DNA from: Diadema setosum
Taxonomy: Eukaryota; Echinodermata; Echinoidea; Diadematoida; Diadematidae
Length of the DNA stretch: 64,000 bases
Direction: 5' to 3'
NCBI RefSeq assembly: GCF_964275005.1
Contig: NC_092699.1
Coordinates: forward strand, 16,916,901 to 16,980,900
Within the stretch, counting starts at the first letter, position 1. Each line of letters begins with the position of its first letter. Made by a program: the position numbers and the translations under genes. Under the pieces are notes generated by a model. It had not been told where the DNA came from, did no database searches, and saw nothing but the letters and a program-made list of their open reading frames with translations. Below are positions 22,401-33,487 of this stretch, one piece after another.

Positions 22401-25400
22401 ACTTCTTACAACATAATATGTAATTCCAAGAGGAATTCAACATTTATTTGACGAAAATTGGTTTTGAAATGGCTGAGATACTCCCTAAAGAGCAATCCTA
22501 ATAAAAGGTGGGAAACATGTTTTATTACAATCGCTTTGTTTTACTTTGTTTGGTTTTTTATGCATCCGCCAACGAAGTGGCCGGAGGCATTATGTTTTCG
22601 GGTCGTCCGTCAGTACGTCCGTCCCGTTTTGTGTTTGTCGATATCTCAAAAACCGTGTGGTGGTTTTACATCAAACTTGGTATGAGGGTATATCCTGGGG
22701 GGATAATACTTTGTTTGGATTTTAGGATCACGGGGTCAAAGGTCAAGGGTCAAATGTCATGTGAAAATGTTAAAATTTAACTTTTTTCTCCATATCTCAC
22801 AAATATTTCAAGATATAGGCCTATCTTCATGGAACTTAATATATATATGCATGTACTGACTGACAGTGATCATTTAGGGTATTTATAGGTCATGGGTCAA
22901 AGGTCAGGGGGTCAAAGGTCGAGGTCAACTCATCAAATTGTCATTATTTCCCTCTCATCTATGCAATGCCTGTAGAATTTTTCCTTGAAACTTAGTGTAT
23001 GCATGGGATTGTATTACCCAATACAGATTCTCTTGGAAGTTTCTTGTCAAAAGGTCAAAGGCCAAAAGGTCAAGAGAAAGTGCTAAATTTCACTTCTTCT
23101 TTAAACTTATAAAAGGGTCAAATGTTGGGTACAAATCCCTAAATACCTGCACTCTATATTAGACAGTATAGCCATTCATCCAAATAAACCTAGTTCAAGG
23201 AAAGTGAACATTCATTGCATTTGTGACAAACCTGTCATTTTTAGTATTTTGCCAGTTATGTGAAACTGTCATCACACATTGTCAAGACATTGTGCTATAG
23301 GCCTATTCGGAGAACCATGCATTATGGCGGAGGCATACCAGTCGCCATAGCGACATTTCTAGTTTGTTTGTTTGTTGTTGTTTTTTTTTTTTATGGCTCG
23401 GCCATTTCAAAACCGATTTTAACCCTAATCAGGCTGGGCTTTTTTGGCTATGCTATATCTGGGGGGGGGGGGGCGGATTCCGCCCCCCCTTCAGATCTCG
23501 CCTATGGAACGCGCGATTGCGCCGAAAATCGACACATGCGACGCCCGCGACGTATTCTATCAAAATGTATGGTTGCTTTCTCCGAAAAATTTTTCTTATA
23601 TTTTATGTTAATTAATTATTGTAATTTATGCATAAAATCAGTTTTGGGCTCTAAATCACTTAATAATGCTCCAATTAAGCTAATTTCTTTTTTTAAAATG
23701 TTTCTTGTATCATTCTTCTGAGACATAGGATAAAAAAAAATCTGTATCGAAATTAATTTCTTATGTATTTTATTGTTTTTTGAATTTCTTATGTATTTCT
23801 TTGTTTTTTGACCTTTTGTTTTTGTTTGTTTTTTGGCCAAAATTTGTCACAGACATTTTTCGAAGCATTATTATGCTAATATAGATTAATTTCGGCCATT
23901 CTAAGTGAAGATATGAATTTTTATGTGAATTAATTGAAAAAACACAATTTGCATTGGATTTGTACACAAAATCACGTTTTGGAGCAATTTTGGGGTTGAC
24001 AAATTTTTTTCGAACGGGCGTCGCGTCAAAACGGTACGCGCGGGCGCAACAATTTGGGTCTCAAAAGTTGCGCGAAACTTGAAAGAAAAAAGTCATGAAA
24101 CATCGCGGCGGGAGCTTATCGCGTTGCGAAGATATTGCGCGAAACGTCGAGGGGGGGGGGGGCGGATTCCGCCCCCCCCCCCCAGCCTGATTAGGGTTAA
24201 TCAAATAAACTTTGAATTCCTCTTAGAATGGTATGCTCTATACTATTTCATAAGTGATTTTTCGGTATCTCGCAAAAAGTTAAAAGCCAAATCCGCTTCT
24301 CTACCACTCTACTATACCATCCCTTAAAGACTTTCAGTCCTACATGATTATCGTAGTACAATGTTTTCGTACAATTTCTACGCGACTTGAGGATAATTGT
24401 CCTGAAAAGTTTAATGTATAATTTTTTAATCGTCTGCTGACTTGTGATTTTCATGAAGCAAAGCAATACAGAAAAGACGTTAAAACAGAGATATGTAGTG
24501 TCACGGAATACATAAAAGTATAACTTTAAAATTTCTTGATTTTGTCACATCCATCAGGACGGTTTATAGAATTCTCTAGTTTTTAGCACGTTAAGAGTTT
24601 CATTGTGATATGTTTTGTAATACTACGTGTGCAGCCTTCATTCAGACCAACTTAAAGTTAAAGAATGTTTGGGTCTGTAAACTCCATCAAGACAATAGTG
24701 TAAGAAGAGTGAATGAAAATCGAGTCAGTCTGCAGCCGCCTAGCCAATTTGAAGTGGAGAAATAGAGAAGAAAATGCAATCGAAGGCAAGCAATTGAAAG
24801 CGAGGAATTATTGAAAGCGATTGGAAAGCCACTTGGGACCAAGCCAGTCGACGTCGATAGAATCAAATCTGTCGCCTCATTACAATTTCCTCAAGTCATT
24901 TGTCTTGATGTCGAATGAATGGCTACACATTTTCTCGCCCAATAGAGAAGATAAGACATTACTGTAGTCCAAGTACATTTACCTCAAGGAGACCATTAAC
25001 TGGTTTGAATGGCATTCTCGAAGTCAACTCCGCGGATCTGGCCCCACAAGTTGAGCAAAATGGGACAGGTGCCAGAACAAATGAAAAAGGATTGGATTTC
25101 AGCTAGTCATTGAACATGATATCGTCCAGCAGGGACCTCGAAATAGCCTTCTTTGGCATTGTGAACCATTATGTCGCATACTATCTTTTCGTGATTATGA
25201 ATTGTCTTTCATTCAAAATTATAAAAATAAAGATACATCAATCATATGTACGTCAACATTATGACTTATATAATTATGTTCATATATTATTGATACAAAC
25301 CATACGGCAATTCTGCAATAAATCTACATTAACTTGGAAAAAATAGTTCATTCATAGTTAATATCAGGGTAGAGATGTTCAGGAGCGGATTCAGGAATTC

Positions 25401-26413
25401 CGGAAAGGGGGGGGGGGGGCGCAAAAAAAAAAATCTTCCGCCACTTCCGGGTTTCATTTAATTTTTTTTTCTTTTTATTTCTTTGGCTTTTAACAAAAAA
25501 TAAAGGGGGCGCCAGCCCAGTGCGCCCCTCTGGTCCGCCACTGATGTGATAAAACTGCTGTAAAGTGTGCTTAATATGCTACTTTTCGTCACTCTCTCTT
25601 TTTTTTTTTTTTTTTTTTGTCAGGCGATGCATCTGCCCTCACGTTTCAAGACAACAAGCGGCTGATACAGCGCATGCCACCTCATCTTCAGAAGACCCTC
25701 AAGTACGTCAACTCGGATATTCTACGCGCCGTTCTTCCCGATACGCGCTTCGTCGGGATCTTGCGCAACCCTACCGACCGCGCGTACTCCTCCTACTTGT
25801 ACTTTGACGCTGCGTGGAAGCGCGTCAAATCGCCGATGGATTTTCACAAGCGCATCGTGCAGGCAATCGCCGAATACTACCGCTGTACCGACGCACATGG
25901 TCCACGGTATTGTTCGTACGTGAAAATCGTAACGGTAAGGCTTGGTTTTGTTTTGTTTTGTTTTGTTTTGTTTTGTTTTGGGTTTTTTTTTGCTAACGAA
26001 ATCAAATCTATATTCAGTTAGTAATACTAATAATGCACACAATACTCTCTGCTGGAATATTAATGACTATCAAATCTTCAAATGATTGCCTTGAACACTG
26101 CCACTCCACTTTAAATGAAAGAATATCGCAGAATGATTAAAGTACAAAGCGAATAGAATGATTGCTTTGCCAAATAAAAGTGCTCGCTGTCGTTTCTCTT
26201 TATCATTTCAGCACGTAAACGTGGGATGCTATTCCATTTTTGTGCGGGATTATTTGAGGAGATTCCCGCGGGAACAGCTGTACTTCTTGAGGACAGAAGA
26301 TTGGTCCAAGGACCACTCACACTACATGAAAGAGATCTACACATTCCTTGATCTAGGTAAGACAAAGGCAGTGTGATGTTAGGTACAGGCCACGCCTGTT
26401 TGAGCGAACAATT

Positions 26414-26458
<45 letters not shown>

Positions 26459-27054
26459 AATTTTTCATGAAAATTACGCATTCCACCAACTTGTTACAGA
26501 CATTATGTTAAGGGTAATATCATTCTCCCTGCTTTCTGAAAGAAGTTAGTCAAGTGCTCTTTCATTAAGCTAGAAAAGTGAAAATATGTTGAATTCTATT
26601 TATATTTCTTTATATTGTTGTCCACACATGACCTCATGAACTCTAATAGTCTCCGTGTCCTGTAGTCTCAACACCAAATCTTTAAAAATTCATAACTTTT
26701 ACATCGATTGTCCGGTTTTCCTCAAACTTTCACTGATGTGTTCTACTGATGTTTCTGCTTTCACTCAATCCACATTGCTCTTTGGGTTTTGGTTTGTTTT
26801 GAATATCCCATCATTATATTCAAATATTCTCCTTATTCGGTCTTCTTGTCCATTCTCCTTCCTAAGACCCGATGTCGGAAGAGTTTCGGAGGAATGCCTC
26901 ACTGGGGGTGAACCTCAACCAGAGAAAAGTCGTTGATAAGCGAGTCGGGCCCATGCTACCCCAAACCCGAAAACTCCTGGACGAATTTTTCCGGCCATGC
27001 AACGAAGACCTGGCCAAACTATTGAACGACGACAAATACCTATGGCTCGATTGA
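18856..27054 (+). CDS. Carbohydrate sulfotransferase 15-like protein, six exons, 5' end missing
   Basis: Spliced coding region 18856-19383, 20562-20781, 21635-21712, 25624-25934, 26212-26356 and 26867-27054: 1470 nt, 489 residues plus TGA, with compatible phase at every junction. Seen: a hydrophobic anchor of about 22 residues at the start, a polar stem, a 5' PAPS-binding loop GFPKCGTTD (residues 214-222), the KEPHWW motif, and a 3' PAPS-binding segment ILRNPTDRAYSSY (321-333). Sequons are NAS and NLS before the catalytic core and NAS near the C-terminus. Family knowledge: CHST15 (GalNAc4S-6ST) is a type II Golgi enzyme that moves sulfate from PAPS to the 6-position of GalNAc-4-sulfate in chondroitin/dermatan sulfate. 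The C-terminal layout (LRTEDW, GPMLPQT, FFRPCNEDLAKLL) resembles CHST15 more than other sulfotransferases. Substrate is inferred. Human CHST15 is about 560 residues, so a short cytoplasmic tail from an upstream exon is missing, and the loop between the two PAPS motifs looks shorter. No start exon was identified. Confidence 0.87.
19432..19458. repeat. (AT)n microsatellite
   Basis: AT dinucleotide run just after the exon a donor. Confidence 0.95.
19614..20456. mobile_element. 843-bp long-TIR element in sulfotransferase intron
   Basis: Ends ACTAGGTGTTACAAAAAA / TTTTTTGTAACACCTAGT flanked by TA on both sides. The inverted arms extend imperfectly about 250 bp inward (for example CTGAAACCTAACTTTG against CAAAGTT-type partners). 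TA flanks suggest a mariner/Tc-like origin. No transposase. Confidence 0.75.
20562..20781 (+). CDS. CHST15-like exon b: 5' PAPS-binding loop
   Basis: The acceptor is CTTCACGCAG|GTTTTC. An alternative AG at 20526 would read into TGA in the required phase, so it was discarded. The donor is AACCTGA|GTAAGC, leaving phase 1. The exon encodes a Cys-containing lead-in (SPCWKGKQSGALRCLP), then YFFLGGFPKCGTTDLW, the phosphosulfate-binding loop, and LKEPHWWTTTDNLS. The lysine of FPKCGTT is the expected catalytic/PAPS-contacting residue of the family. Confidence 0.88.
20782..21634 (+). other. Sulfotransferase intron b-c, nothing recognised
   Basis: AT-rich intron of 853 bp bounded by GTAAGC and TCTAG. 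No repeat family or RNA gene seen. Confidence 0.6.
21635..21712 (+). CDS. CHST15-like exon c: short linker exon
   Basis: The acceptor TTTTGTCTAG|ACGTGG and donor ACCACAT|GTAAGT bound a 78-nt exon, phase 1 to phase 1. It encodes NVEKYFSHQSALVKN and IQTTGKKYLTT. In CHST15 relatives this position holds a helix between the KEPHWW motif and the conserved E/D-AS motif. The segment here is short compared with human CHST15 as I recall it. The call rests on splice sites and phase, because the exon itself has few diagnostic residues. Confidence 0.72.
22188..22300. repeat. Strong hairpin, perfect 16-bp core
   Basis: GCGTTAGTGAAGGTGC (22225-22240), loop GGC, GCACCTTCACTAACGC (22244-22259). Outer, imperfect pairing continues through AAATGAT...ATCATTT. 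Part of a wider element that seems to start near 21770, where TTTTATAAAATGGGTTC pairs with a similar inverted stretch near 22180. Confidence 0.75.
22554..23394. mobile_element. GGTCAAAGGTCA-rich insertion inside the MITE
   Basis: Left part ATGCATCCGCCAACGAAG and CCGGAGGCATTATGTTTTCG; right part ATGGCGGAGGCATACCAGTC. The body has repeated GGTCAAAGGTCA/AGGGTCA. It resembles a repeat type seen in many marine invertebrates (from memory). Ends approximate; no coding capacity. Confidence 0.55.
23423..24196. mobile_element. piggyBac-like MITE, 774 bp, TTAA-flanked
   Basis: TTAA lies at 23419-23422 and 24197-24200. TIRs are CCCTAATCAGGCTGGG and its complement, followed by G-run/GGCGGATTCCGCC sequence near both ends. 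TTAA target and CCCT-type ends fit the piggyBac superfamily. Interior AT-rich, no transposase. Confidence 0.75.
24328..25379 (+). other. Sulfotransferase intron c-d, plain part
   Basis: No repeat or gene recognised; AT-rich intron sequence. Confidence 0.5.
25380..25543. mobile_element. hAT-like MITE (CAGGAGCGGATTCAGGA), intron copy
   Basis: Ends CAGGAGCGGATTCAGGAATT / CTGGTCCGCCACTG; 164 bp. Interior has G and A runs and CCAGCCCAG. Same family as the copy at 29649. No clean 8-bp target duplication visible. Confidence 0.65.
25624..25934 (+). CDS. CHST15-like exon d: 3' PAPS-binding segment
   Basis: The acceptor follows an 18+ nt poly-T tract (TTTTGTCAG|GCGATG) and the donor is GTAACG|GTAAGG, giving 311 nt, phase 1 to phase 0. 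It encodes DASALTFQDNKRL, equivalent to the family's (G)EAS...WDN segment, then RFVGILRNPTDRAYSSYLYF, the 3'-phosphate-binding Arg/Ser motif, and RCTDAHGPRYCSYV with two cysteines. It is clearly GC-richer than the flanking introns, as expected of coding DNA here. Confidence 0.9.
26212..26356 (+). CDS. CHST15-like exon e
   Basis: The acceptor TATCATTTCAG|CACGTA and donor GATCTAG|GTAAGA give 145 nt, phase 0 to phase 1. It encodes HVNVGCYSIFVRDYLRRF and the family-typical EQLYFLRTEDWSKD, followed by the helix MKEIYTFLDLG. The 'L-R-x-E-D' strand-turn is conserved among CHST15-like and other Golgi sulfotransferases. Confidence 0.88.
26415..26454. repeat. (CA)n microsatellite
   Basis: CA run in the last intron of the sulfotransferase. 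A (TTTTG)n run also follows exon d near 25944-25981. Confidence 0.95.
26867..27054 (+). CDS. CHST15-like terminal exon
   Basis: The acceptor CTTCCTAAG|ACCCGA restores the frame from phase 1. It encodes DPMSEEFRRNASLGVN, VGPMLPQTRKLLDEFF and RPCNEDLAKLLNDDKYLWLD, ending at TGA (27052-27054). The GPM-PxT and FF-RP-N-LA pattern is the typical C-terminal end of CHST15-type sulfotransferases, so the protein ends at its usual place. Confidence 0.9.
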
Positions 27055-28403
27055 CGTCGGAGACGATCCAGACAGGATCGACTATGGTCATAGTTTAACC
27101 ATGAGTTATGTGTGACGAAGTCTTTGTGTTATCCCTGGTCAAAGGGAACATGGCCAAGGTCTTTGGGTGTGGGAGGGGCCGGAATGTGCAACCCTTGAAA
27201 GCTACAGGTGGAGTGAGACACAGGAGAGCACGTGATATCCGGGTCGGACCAATCACAAGCAGGATGAGGAGAAGAGAACGACGTAAGTGAGGATCGTGCT
27301 GCCTTTACCAATGAGCACCATTTTCAGCTAATGATATTTTCATCTTGGGAAACGACCAAAAGACTAAGCTTTGCAGAGGCAACTTAACTCCTGTTCGCTG
27401 TCTGCTGCAGCCACTCTTCCTGTTCTTTTTCCCCCTTGAAACGAAACTAAGTTGGTTTCTTGTAGGGATGCAATTCAAAAGTCAGATTTGACTGAGTCGG
27501 CCATTTTGAGGACCACATGCACTTAACCAGGAAAGAAGAAATCTACATGTTGAACCATAAATCCACCGATCCTGAGACTCTCAACTCGCAAACTCCTATA
27601 GAGAGCATCTGAATGGCTCCTGCATGTGGTCAAATGTCCATTAGGCCAGTGCTCCTATCTGGCGTGTTATACCAAACGACCGGAAGTGCTGATATTCTAT
27701 CTCTGAATCCTCACAAAGGTTACATAATATGTGTGATGATGTGTGGAAAGGAAAGGAGCCGGTGGACCAGGATCACGCCAATCTGTTTTCCCCGTGCATA
27801 TGAGAGGGCGTCATTAGCGACATTTTCACCGAAACGCGAGGGAAATTTTAAGGCGACTTGTATTGAACATTTCAGTTTCATGCGGTGAGATGCGAGTTCT
27901 CTGCAGGATCGGACGAGATAACACATTTATACACAATCGGTCTGATTGACTGTGAAATCAGTCTTCACGTTTTCCACAATTTGCTCATCTCGTCAATTGC
28001 TCTTACACTTTGATTTCGTTATTTTTCGTCTGGGGAAAAACTCGCCAAGGAGAACAGATTCTCAGGCAGGCGTATTGGTTCGTTATTGTTTCGTCATAGC
28101 GAATGGACTAACTACATTCTCTGCACGAAGACGAAAACGAATATAACAGACTCGTGACACAGTATCAGAAAAGAAAATAATTACAGAATAACGTCTATAG
28201 TACCTTACATAGTACAAAATATTATATATAATATATAAAAATTTGTTCTGTGTGTGCTGCTTTTGATTATTCCCATATAGTCAAGCGATTGTATTGTAAC
28301 AACAAAGTCTTTCTTTCCTATCTTATTCTAAAAATGAGAGGTGTATACAGTAATATATTTCAAGGTCACAGAGTTGTCGTCTTCTGCAGTGCAAATCTAG
28401 CTT
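27055..28403 (+). other. 3' UTR and downstream of the sulfotransferase gene
   Basis: Starts with GC-richer sequence that grades into AT-rich DNA after about 28140. No further coding exon or repeat recognised. Confidence 0.5.
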
Positions 28404-29127
28404 GGTGTAAAAAGTAAAGAACTTAGGCGGAACTTCAGTGCTGTTCGTGACTACTTGGTATATTGAGGAAGAAATCCACCCCAAATATAAATAAAGTTCA
28501 AAAGAAAGAGAAGAGATTTTCCCTACAGAATGATACGAAAATGACAAAAATCGGATGAGATATGACATTTTAAACTTTTCACAATTTTTTGGAAAACGTT
28601 TCTTGACCAGTCTTTATGAAGATTCAAATGAGCGAGTTGATGATGTCAAACCCTCACAATTTTTCATATATGTTTTATACCCTCACAATTTTTCATATAT
28701 ATATCATTATGAAATTCGGAAAAATTGTTCTTTTTAGCTAATACAAGAAAAAGCATGTTCCCATACCAAGATATATCAGAATTAACATTGTCCTTTTTAT
28801 TTTAGGTGTTTCTAAGACAAGTTTCATATTATCTATACAGCTGATATATGAGATTCTTGTCATTTCTGTAAGTGACATGAATAAGAATTTGTGAGAGCAT
28901 GACATCGTCAACTTGTTGATTTGAATATTCATAAGGACTGGTCAAGAAATTACTCCCGAAAAATTGTGAAATGTCAAAATGTCGTATCTTCCTCATTTCT
29001 TATCCGATTTTTGTCATTTTTTATCCGTAGGGAAAATGTTTTCTGTCTTTTGAAGTTTATTTATTTTTTTTTTTGGGGGGGGTGGATTTCCTCTTTAACC
29101 TTCCCGGGACACTTGATTTTTTACACC
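28404..29127. mobile_element. 724-bp foldback element with arms of about 230 bp
   Basis: Left arm 28404-28640 (GGTGTAAAAAGTAAAG..., GAAATCCACCCCAAAT, CTTGACCAGTCTTTATG) pairs in order with right arm about 28905-29127 (CATAAGGACTGGTCAAG, GGGTGGATTTCCTC, TTTTTTACACC). The centre has a 29-bp tandem repeat (CCCTCACAATTTTTCATATA at 28651 and 28680). Confidence 0.75.
28490..28495 (+). promoter_or_regulatory. Candidate polyadenylation signal of the CHST15-like gene
   Basis: This is the first AATAAA I see after the stop at 27054, about 1.4 kb downstream. It lies inside the left arm of a foldback element, so it may be incidental. Transcript data would decide. Confidence 0.25.
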
Positions 29128-29248
29128 CTTGTCGTCTATGCCTTTCTAACGAGTCATTACATTATCGTGAAGGTGTACCTGTCCGTTGTCCTAAACCATC
29201 CCCAGTAATTGCAGGGCCATGGTTTATTGTCCTGGTGAGTAACCTTAA

Positions 29249-29637
29249 AGGGATGGTATAGTATTGGTAGAGATGAGAATTGAGCTTTTAACTTTTTGTG
29301 AGATATTTCGAAATCACTTATGAAATGTTACAGAGCATATCATTCTTATAGGAATTCAAATTTATTTGATGAAAATCAGTTTTGAAATGGCTGAAATATC
29401 CAAAAACAAATTGATCCTGATAAAAAGTGGGTTTTGTAATGGCTGAGATATCCAAAAACAAATTGATCCTGATAAAAAGTGGGTCACACCACCTTTTATC
29501 CAGATCCCTTTGTATTGGATATCTCGTCCATTTCAAAACCAATTTTCAGTTAATAAACGTTGCATTCCTCTTATGGAATTTCATAAGAGGTTTCTCAAAA
29601 TCTGAAGCCAGGTCTCAAATGAAAGTATACCACCCCT
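29249..29637. mobile_element. AGGGATGG MITE, TTAA-flanked, with internal duplication
   Basis: TTAA at 29245-29248 and 29638-29641; ends AGGGATGGTATAG / CTATACCACCCCT-like. Inner 52-bp tandem duplication at 29379-29430 and 29431-29482. Same family as the copies at 22321, 40108 and 41856. Confidence 0.75.
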
Positions 29638-29648
29638 TTAACACAAGT

Positions 29649-29799
29649 CAGGGGCGGATCCAGGAATTCCATGAAGGAGGGGGCGCCATTACAAGGGGAG
29701 GCGTGTGTGCCCCTGCAATTTTTTTTCTCTATTCATTTCTTTCGTTTAAATAACATAAGGGGGCGCGCGAACGCTGCGCCCCTCCTGGATCCGCCACTG
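29649..29799. mobile_element. hAT-like MITE (CAGGGGCGGATCCAGGA)
   Basis: Ends CAGGGGCGGATCCAGGAATT / CCTGGATCCGCCACTG, 151 bp. CCAGTAATTGC directly after it (29799-29809) also occurs at 29203-29213, before the neighbouring MITE. Confidence 0.7.
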
Positions 29800-29809
29800 C
29801 CAGTAATTG

Positions 29810-32800
29810 CTTCTTGTCGAGGATAGACCGAAGCATGCTGTTTCCTTTTTGTGCCTAGTTATATGTCGCAAATGTCCCATAATCAGATGTATTTTGATTT
29901 TTTTTTTTTCATTTCATGTATGGTGACGGTGACGCGAGGGCTGTTTTGGATGCCATTCTAATTATGTTTACAAGTATACCGAAAAGAAATATGTGTCTTG
30001 TTTCTGCAATATGAGGCCGCAAAGTTGTCTCGGTAGTTTTCGAAGTTTTTACGCATCTATGCGTCTATTGTTATGTGAATTGGTTTGTAATTCGATGAAC
30101 CAAAGACGGGCTGCTAACAAGTTTAACATTTTCACAATATCTGTAATAATTGAGTTCTTTTTTTTTTATGTATCTGAGATACTATGTAAAACAAAGTGTG
30201 GTGTTATGTAAAATGTATCTAAAATGTGCTTGCATTGTACATGAATTCACAGTATTGTAATGAAAGTTTGATGAAAGTTCTCAGGTACTTGTGATATTAT
30301 TTTACCTGTTTATGTGCAATGAGTAAAACTCGTCTGCGATTGCGACGCTCTGTATTCTAGTCCTTGGGCACAATTTATACGTGCATGAGAGTTACATTCC
30401 AAGTACAAACACACGAACACACAAACACACACACACACACACACACAAATGCATAAGACTATGTATGAAAGGTTTTTTTTTTCTTTGTTGTTATTTGTTT
30501 TGTTTTGTTTTCCAGCGCCTACATCACACAAATTAAGTTACGTAGTCCCACACTTACATGCCATCAAAAAGTGCATCAGTATTCATGACGAGATATCGGT
30601 TATGACGTGGAAAATGCCTGGATCCCGACAGCGTTAAATCAAGTTTCCCCCATGTACATAACAGATATATTACTTTATATGCAATGTATGATTTTGTAAA
30701 CTTTGCGATATATATCAAAATGCATCGCATATTGGGAATTCATCTCATATATGAAATTATATTTTCAATGCACACACCCTGTGTAGGTGCGTGGAATGAG
30801 TTGTGTTCCGTCCCCTACCATCTGCTGTTTAGTAGTACTGCTGCAGAAATGAATTCACTGAAATAATTTGATAGAGTTGTTTATTCAAATTCAATGTTCA
30901 GATCTGCTCACTAACAATTATACACAAGCTAAATGCATAGTTCTTGGAAATGACTCGTGGAGTGAGCAATACATTTTTTGTTGTTTTATTGCAAGCATGT
31001 CTGTGTGTATGTGTGAAACATGGCTTTATTGTAATAGAAGACATTACATGGTATTGAGAAATCATTCACCGAGGATTTTGATTTACAAAGGCAATGACTG
31101 TATGGCATTAAGTGTGTACACAATTCATAAGGTATGAGAAGACTTTTCACAACAATAAAAATATAAACAAATACACAACTGAGATTATTTTTTGTATGTG
31201 TTTATTTTACGAAAGACTTTTTTTCTCCCGAGTATAAAAATGATCACAATACAGTACGTCCTTCCAATGACATTCGATAAGTTGGGAAATAGAAGGGTCT
31301 TAATTCCGTGTATTGTCCATACAGCCTTTCCAGTTATCAACAAAATATGTACAGTCATGCTTTTGCGTCCTGGTAACAATGTTGCAGTTCAAAACAACAA
31401 TAACAGTTTGGCTGGTGGAATTATTATATAGATGGATCAATGGGCAATGAATATATACTTTTTTCAACCCACATACTCCATATCTGTAGTGAAGAAGATA
31501 CATTTTCGATTTGAAGTAGAAAAAAACAAACTTTGTGGACTTTTTACAGTGATATCACCCTTATAACTTCTCAGAAGGCACAGACAAATTCACAACTTCT
31601 TGGGCTTTATGAACACCACATTGATGACAAATAGCAGTATGCCAATATATCACCCATCCACTGTCATTTCTCTCAGAAAAATCAGTCTTAAAAATTGCCA
31701 TGTACACACACAGAGAAGCCACTGGGAAACATACCAGCAATTTGTAGTGTGCATACATTGTACTATTTGTGCAGTCTAGAACCCCACATCTTAATATGAG
31801 AGCATGTTTAATTAAAACATGCATATGCACAAATACTTGCATACATGGTGATTTTACTGAACACATTAAAGTGCAATCTGCGTATGTCATTTTTATTTTT
31901 GCGTCACATCTATGTGTTACTGTCATAAAATGATCTGCAAGACCATTTGTCCAGAAAATCAGTGTTTGATTGATTTCTATGTGCAAGTTTGAAATTTGCT
32001 ATTCTCTAATTCTGCATATCGTAACTGTGACCATCCTGGTCAGCGAAATATGGCATAATAATTGTGAAAAGGCATTAGAAATAGATATTTGTTCCTTCTC
32101 TGTTCCTTGCAAAATATTTGTGTATACTATATGATGGTAAATTACACATACATATGAAAGAAAGAATAGCATCTACTCTCGATGATACATGTATTTACAG
32201 AGTAAAAATTATTGAGGGCTGACATATCACTACAGCCTATATTGTTTTGTTCATTTGAGAATGGTTGAATCCTTCAGTTTGCCTTTTAGCTGATCACGCT
32301 CCCCTTTCGAGGATCTACAAAATAAGCACACCTCTGAATTCAACTGGAATGCAGCAAAATCAGCTCATCTGAAACAAACACATACATTTGGAGTTCTTTT
32401 TGAAATCTTTTTTTTTCCCTAAATGTATATAACACCTCTTTCTGTAATGGAAGCACAAAACATTTGTCATCTTAAAACATGATAATATACATATAATTCT
32501 TACTTAAATATTGCGGTCATTCCAATCAACTGAATTTTTACACCATGGCCACAGACAGGATTGCATATTAAAATTTTCACCACTCTTCACTGAGGCAAAA
32601 ATATTACAATTATATATTTACACATAAAGCCTAATAGAATTTTTTTTTTGTCATTTTTTTTTTCAGTATTCATTACCTCAAGGAACATATGATTATAATG
32701 ATATAGAATTATCTAAATGCAATGAAGAATGATAATGCATATTCATAAATGACATTTGGTAGCAAGTATTTATACATACAAATTTTCTCTGTCATTGAAA

Positions 32801-33040
32801 AAAAAAAATCAAATTTCTTCAGTAAATACAACCTGTTTGTAGATAAGAGAAGTGGAAGTTTAATTACCTGGTATACTCTTATCTCCTCCCCCCCCCCCCC
32901 CCAACAATGACCTCTCTCTTCTTGTCATTAAGTCCATATATACCTATTCAGTTTTAAGACACTGTGATGGGGGGGGGGCATCCAGGGGCATTCAAAATAA
33001 GAAGAAAGGATTATTCAATGGGTTATGCAATAAGTCAGCT
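29810..33040. other. Intergenic between convergent genes
   Basis: AT-rich with short CA, T and C runs (CA near 30422-30447, C near 32889-32902). No coding exon on either strand passed inspection. Part may be extended 3' UTR of the minus-strand gene. Confidence 0.4.
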
Positions 33041-33041
33041 G

Positions 33042-33220
33042 CATTGCTATGTCAGTGCATAAATCAACTACTGTTAGACATACTGGAGCCCCCCCCCCCC
33101 CCCCCATTGCCATGTCAATGCATAAATAAACTATTGTTACGCATACTGGAGCCCCCCCCCCCCCCCCCCATTGCCATGTCATTGCATAAATAAACTATTG
33201 TTAGACATACTGGAGCCCCT
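33042..33220. repeat. Tandem repeat with poly-C tracts, about 63 bp x 2.8
   Basis: Units at 33042, 33105 and 33169: CATTGCCATGTCAATGCATA, ...ACTATTGTTA-GACATACTGGAGC, then a C run of 17-19. The last unit's C run is broken by T (CCCCTCCCCC). Confidence 0.85.
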
Positions 33221-33487
33221 CCCCCTTCCCCTCCCCCTGATTATGGCTGAAATAGGCATTAACATGGAAGTTAAACAATAGTCAAAGAGCTGATAACAAG
33301 TGAAGCAATTTTAAGTCGATTGATTTTTCACATAAGCCTCGTAAAATATGTGAAAGAAAGTACGTTGCAGATGGATTGTAATGGCACTTAATGATGTAAA
33401 TGTTTATTCCATAATAATGGTACTATCATATAATCTATTTCTTGAAAGAAAAGTAACATACAATATGTCTCAAAAGACCCTCCATCA

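Larger units (their letters stand above)
22321..24323. mobile_element. AAAGGGAT-type MITE broken by two later insertions
   Basis: TTAA at 22317-22320 and 24324-24327. Its halves (22321-22553, 23395-23418, 24201-24323) match the intact copies at 29249 and 40108 when the inserts at 22554-23394 and 23423-24196 are left out. Confidence 0.65.

Noticed and set aside
30422..30447. CA run as Z-DNA regulatory site
   Set aside because: Short common microsatellite; nothing specific in context.
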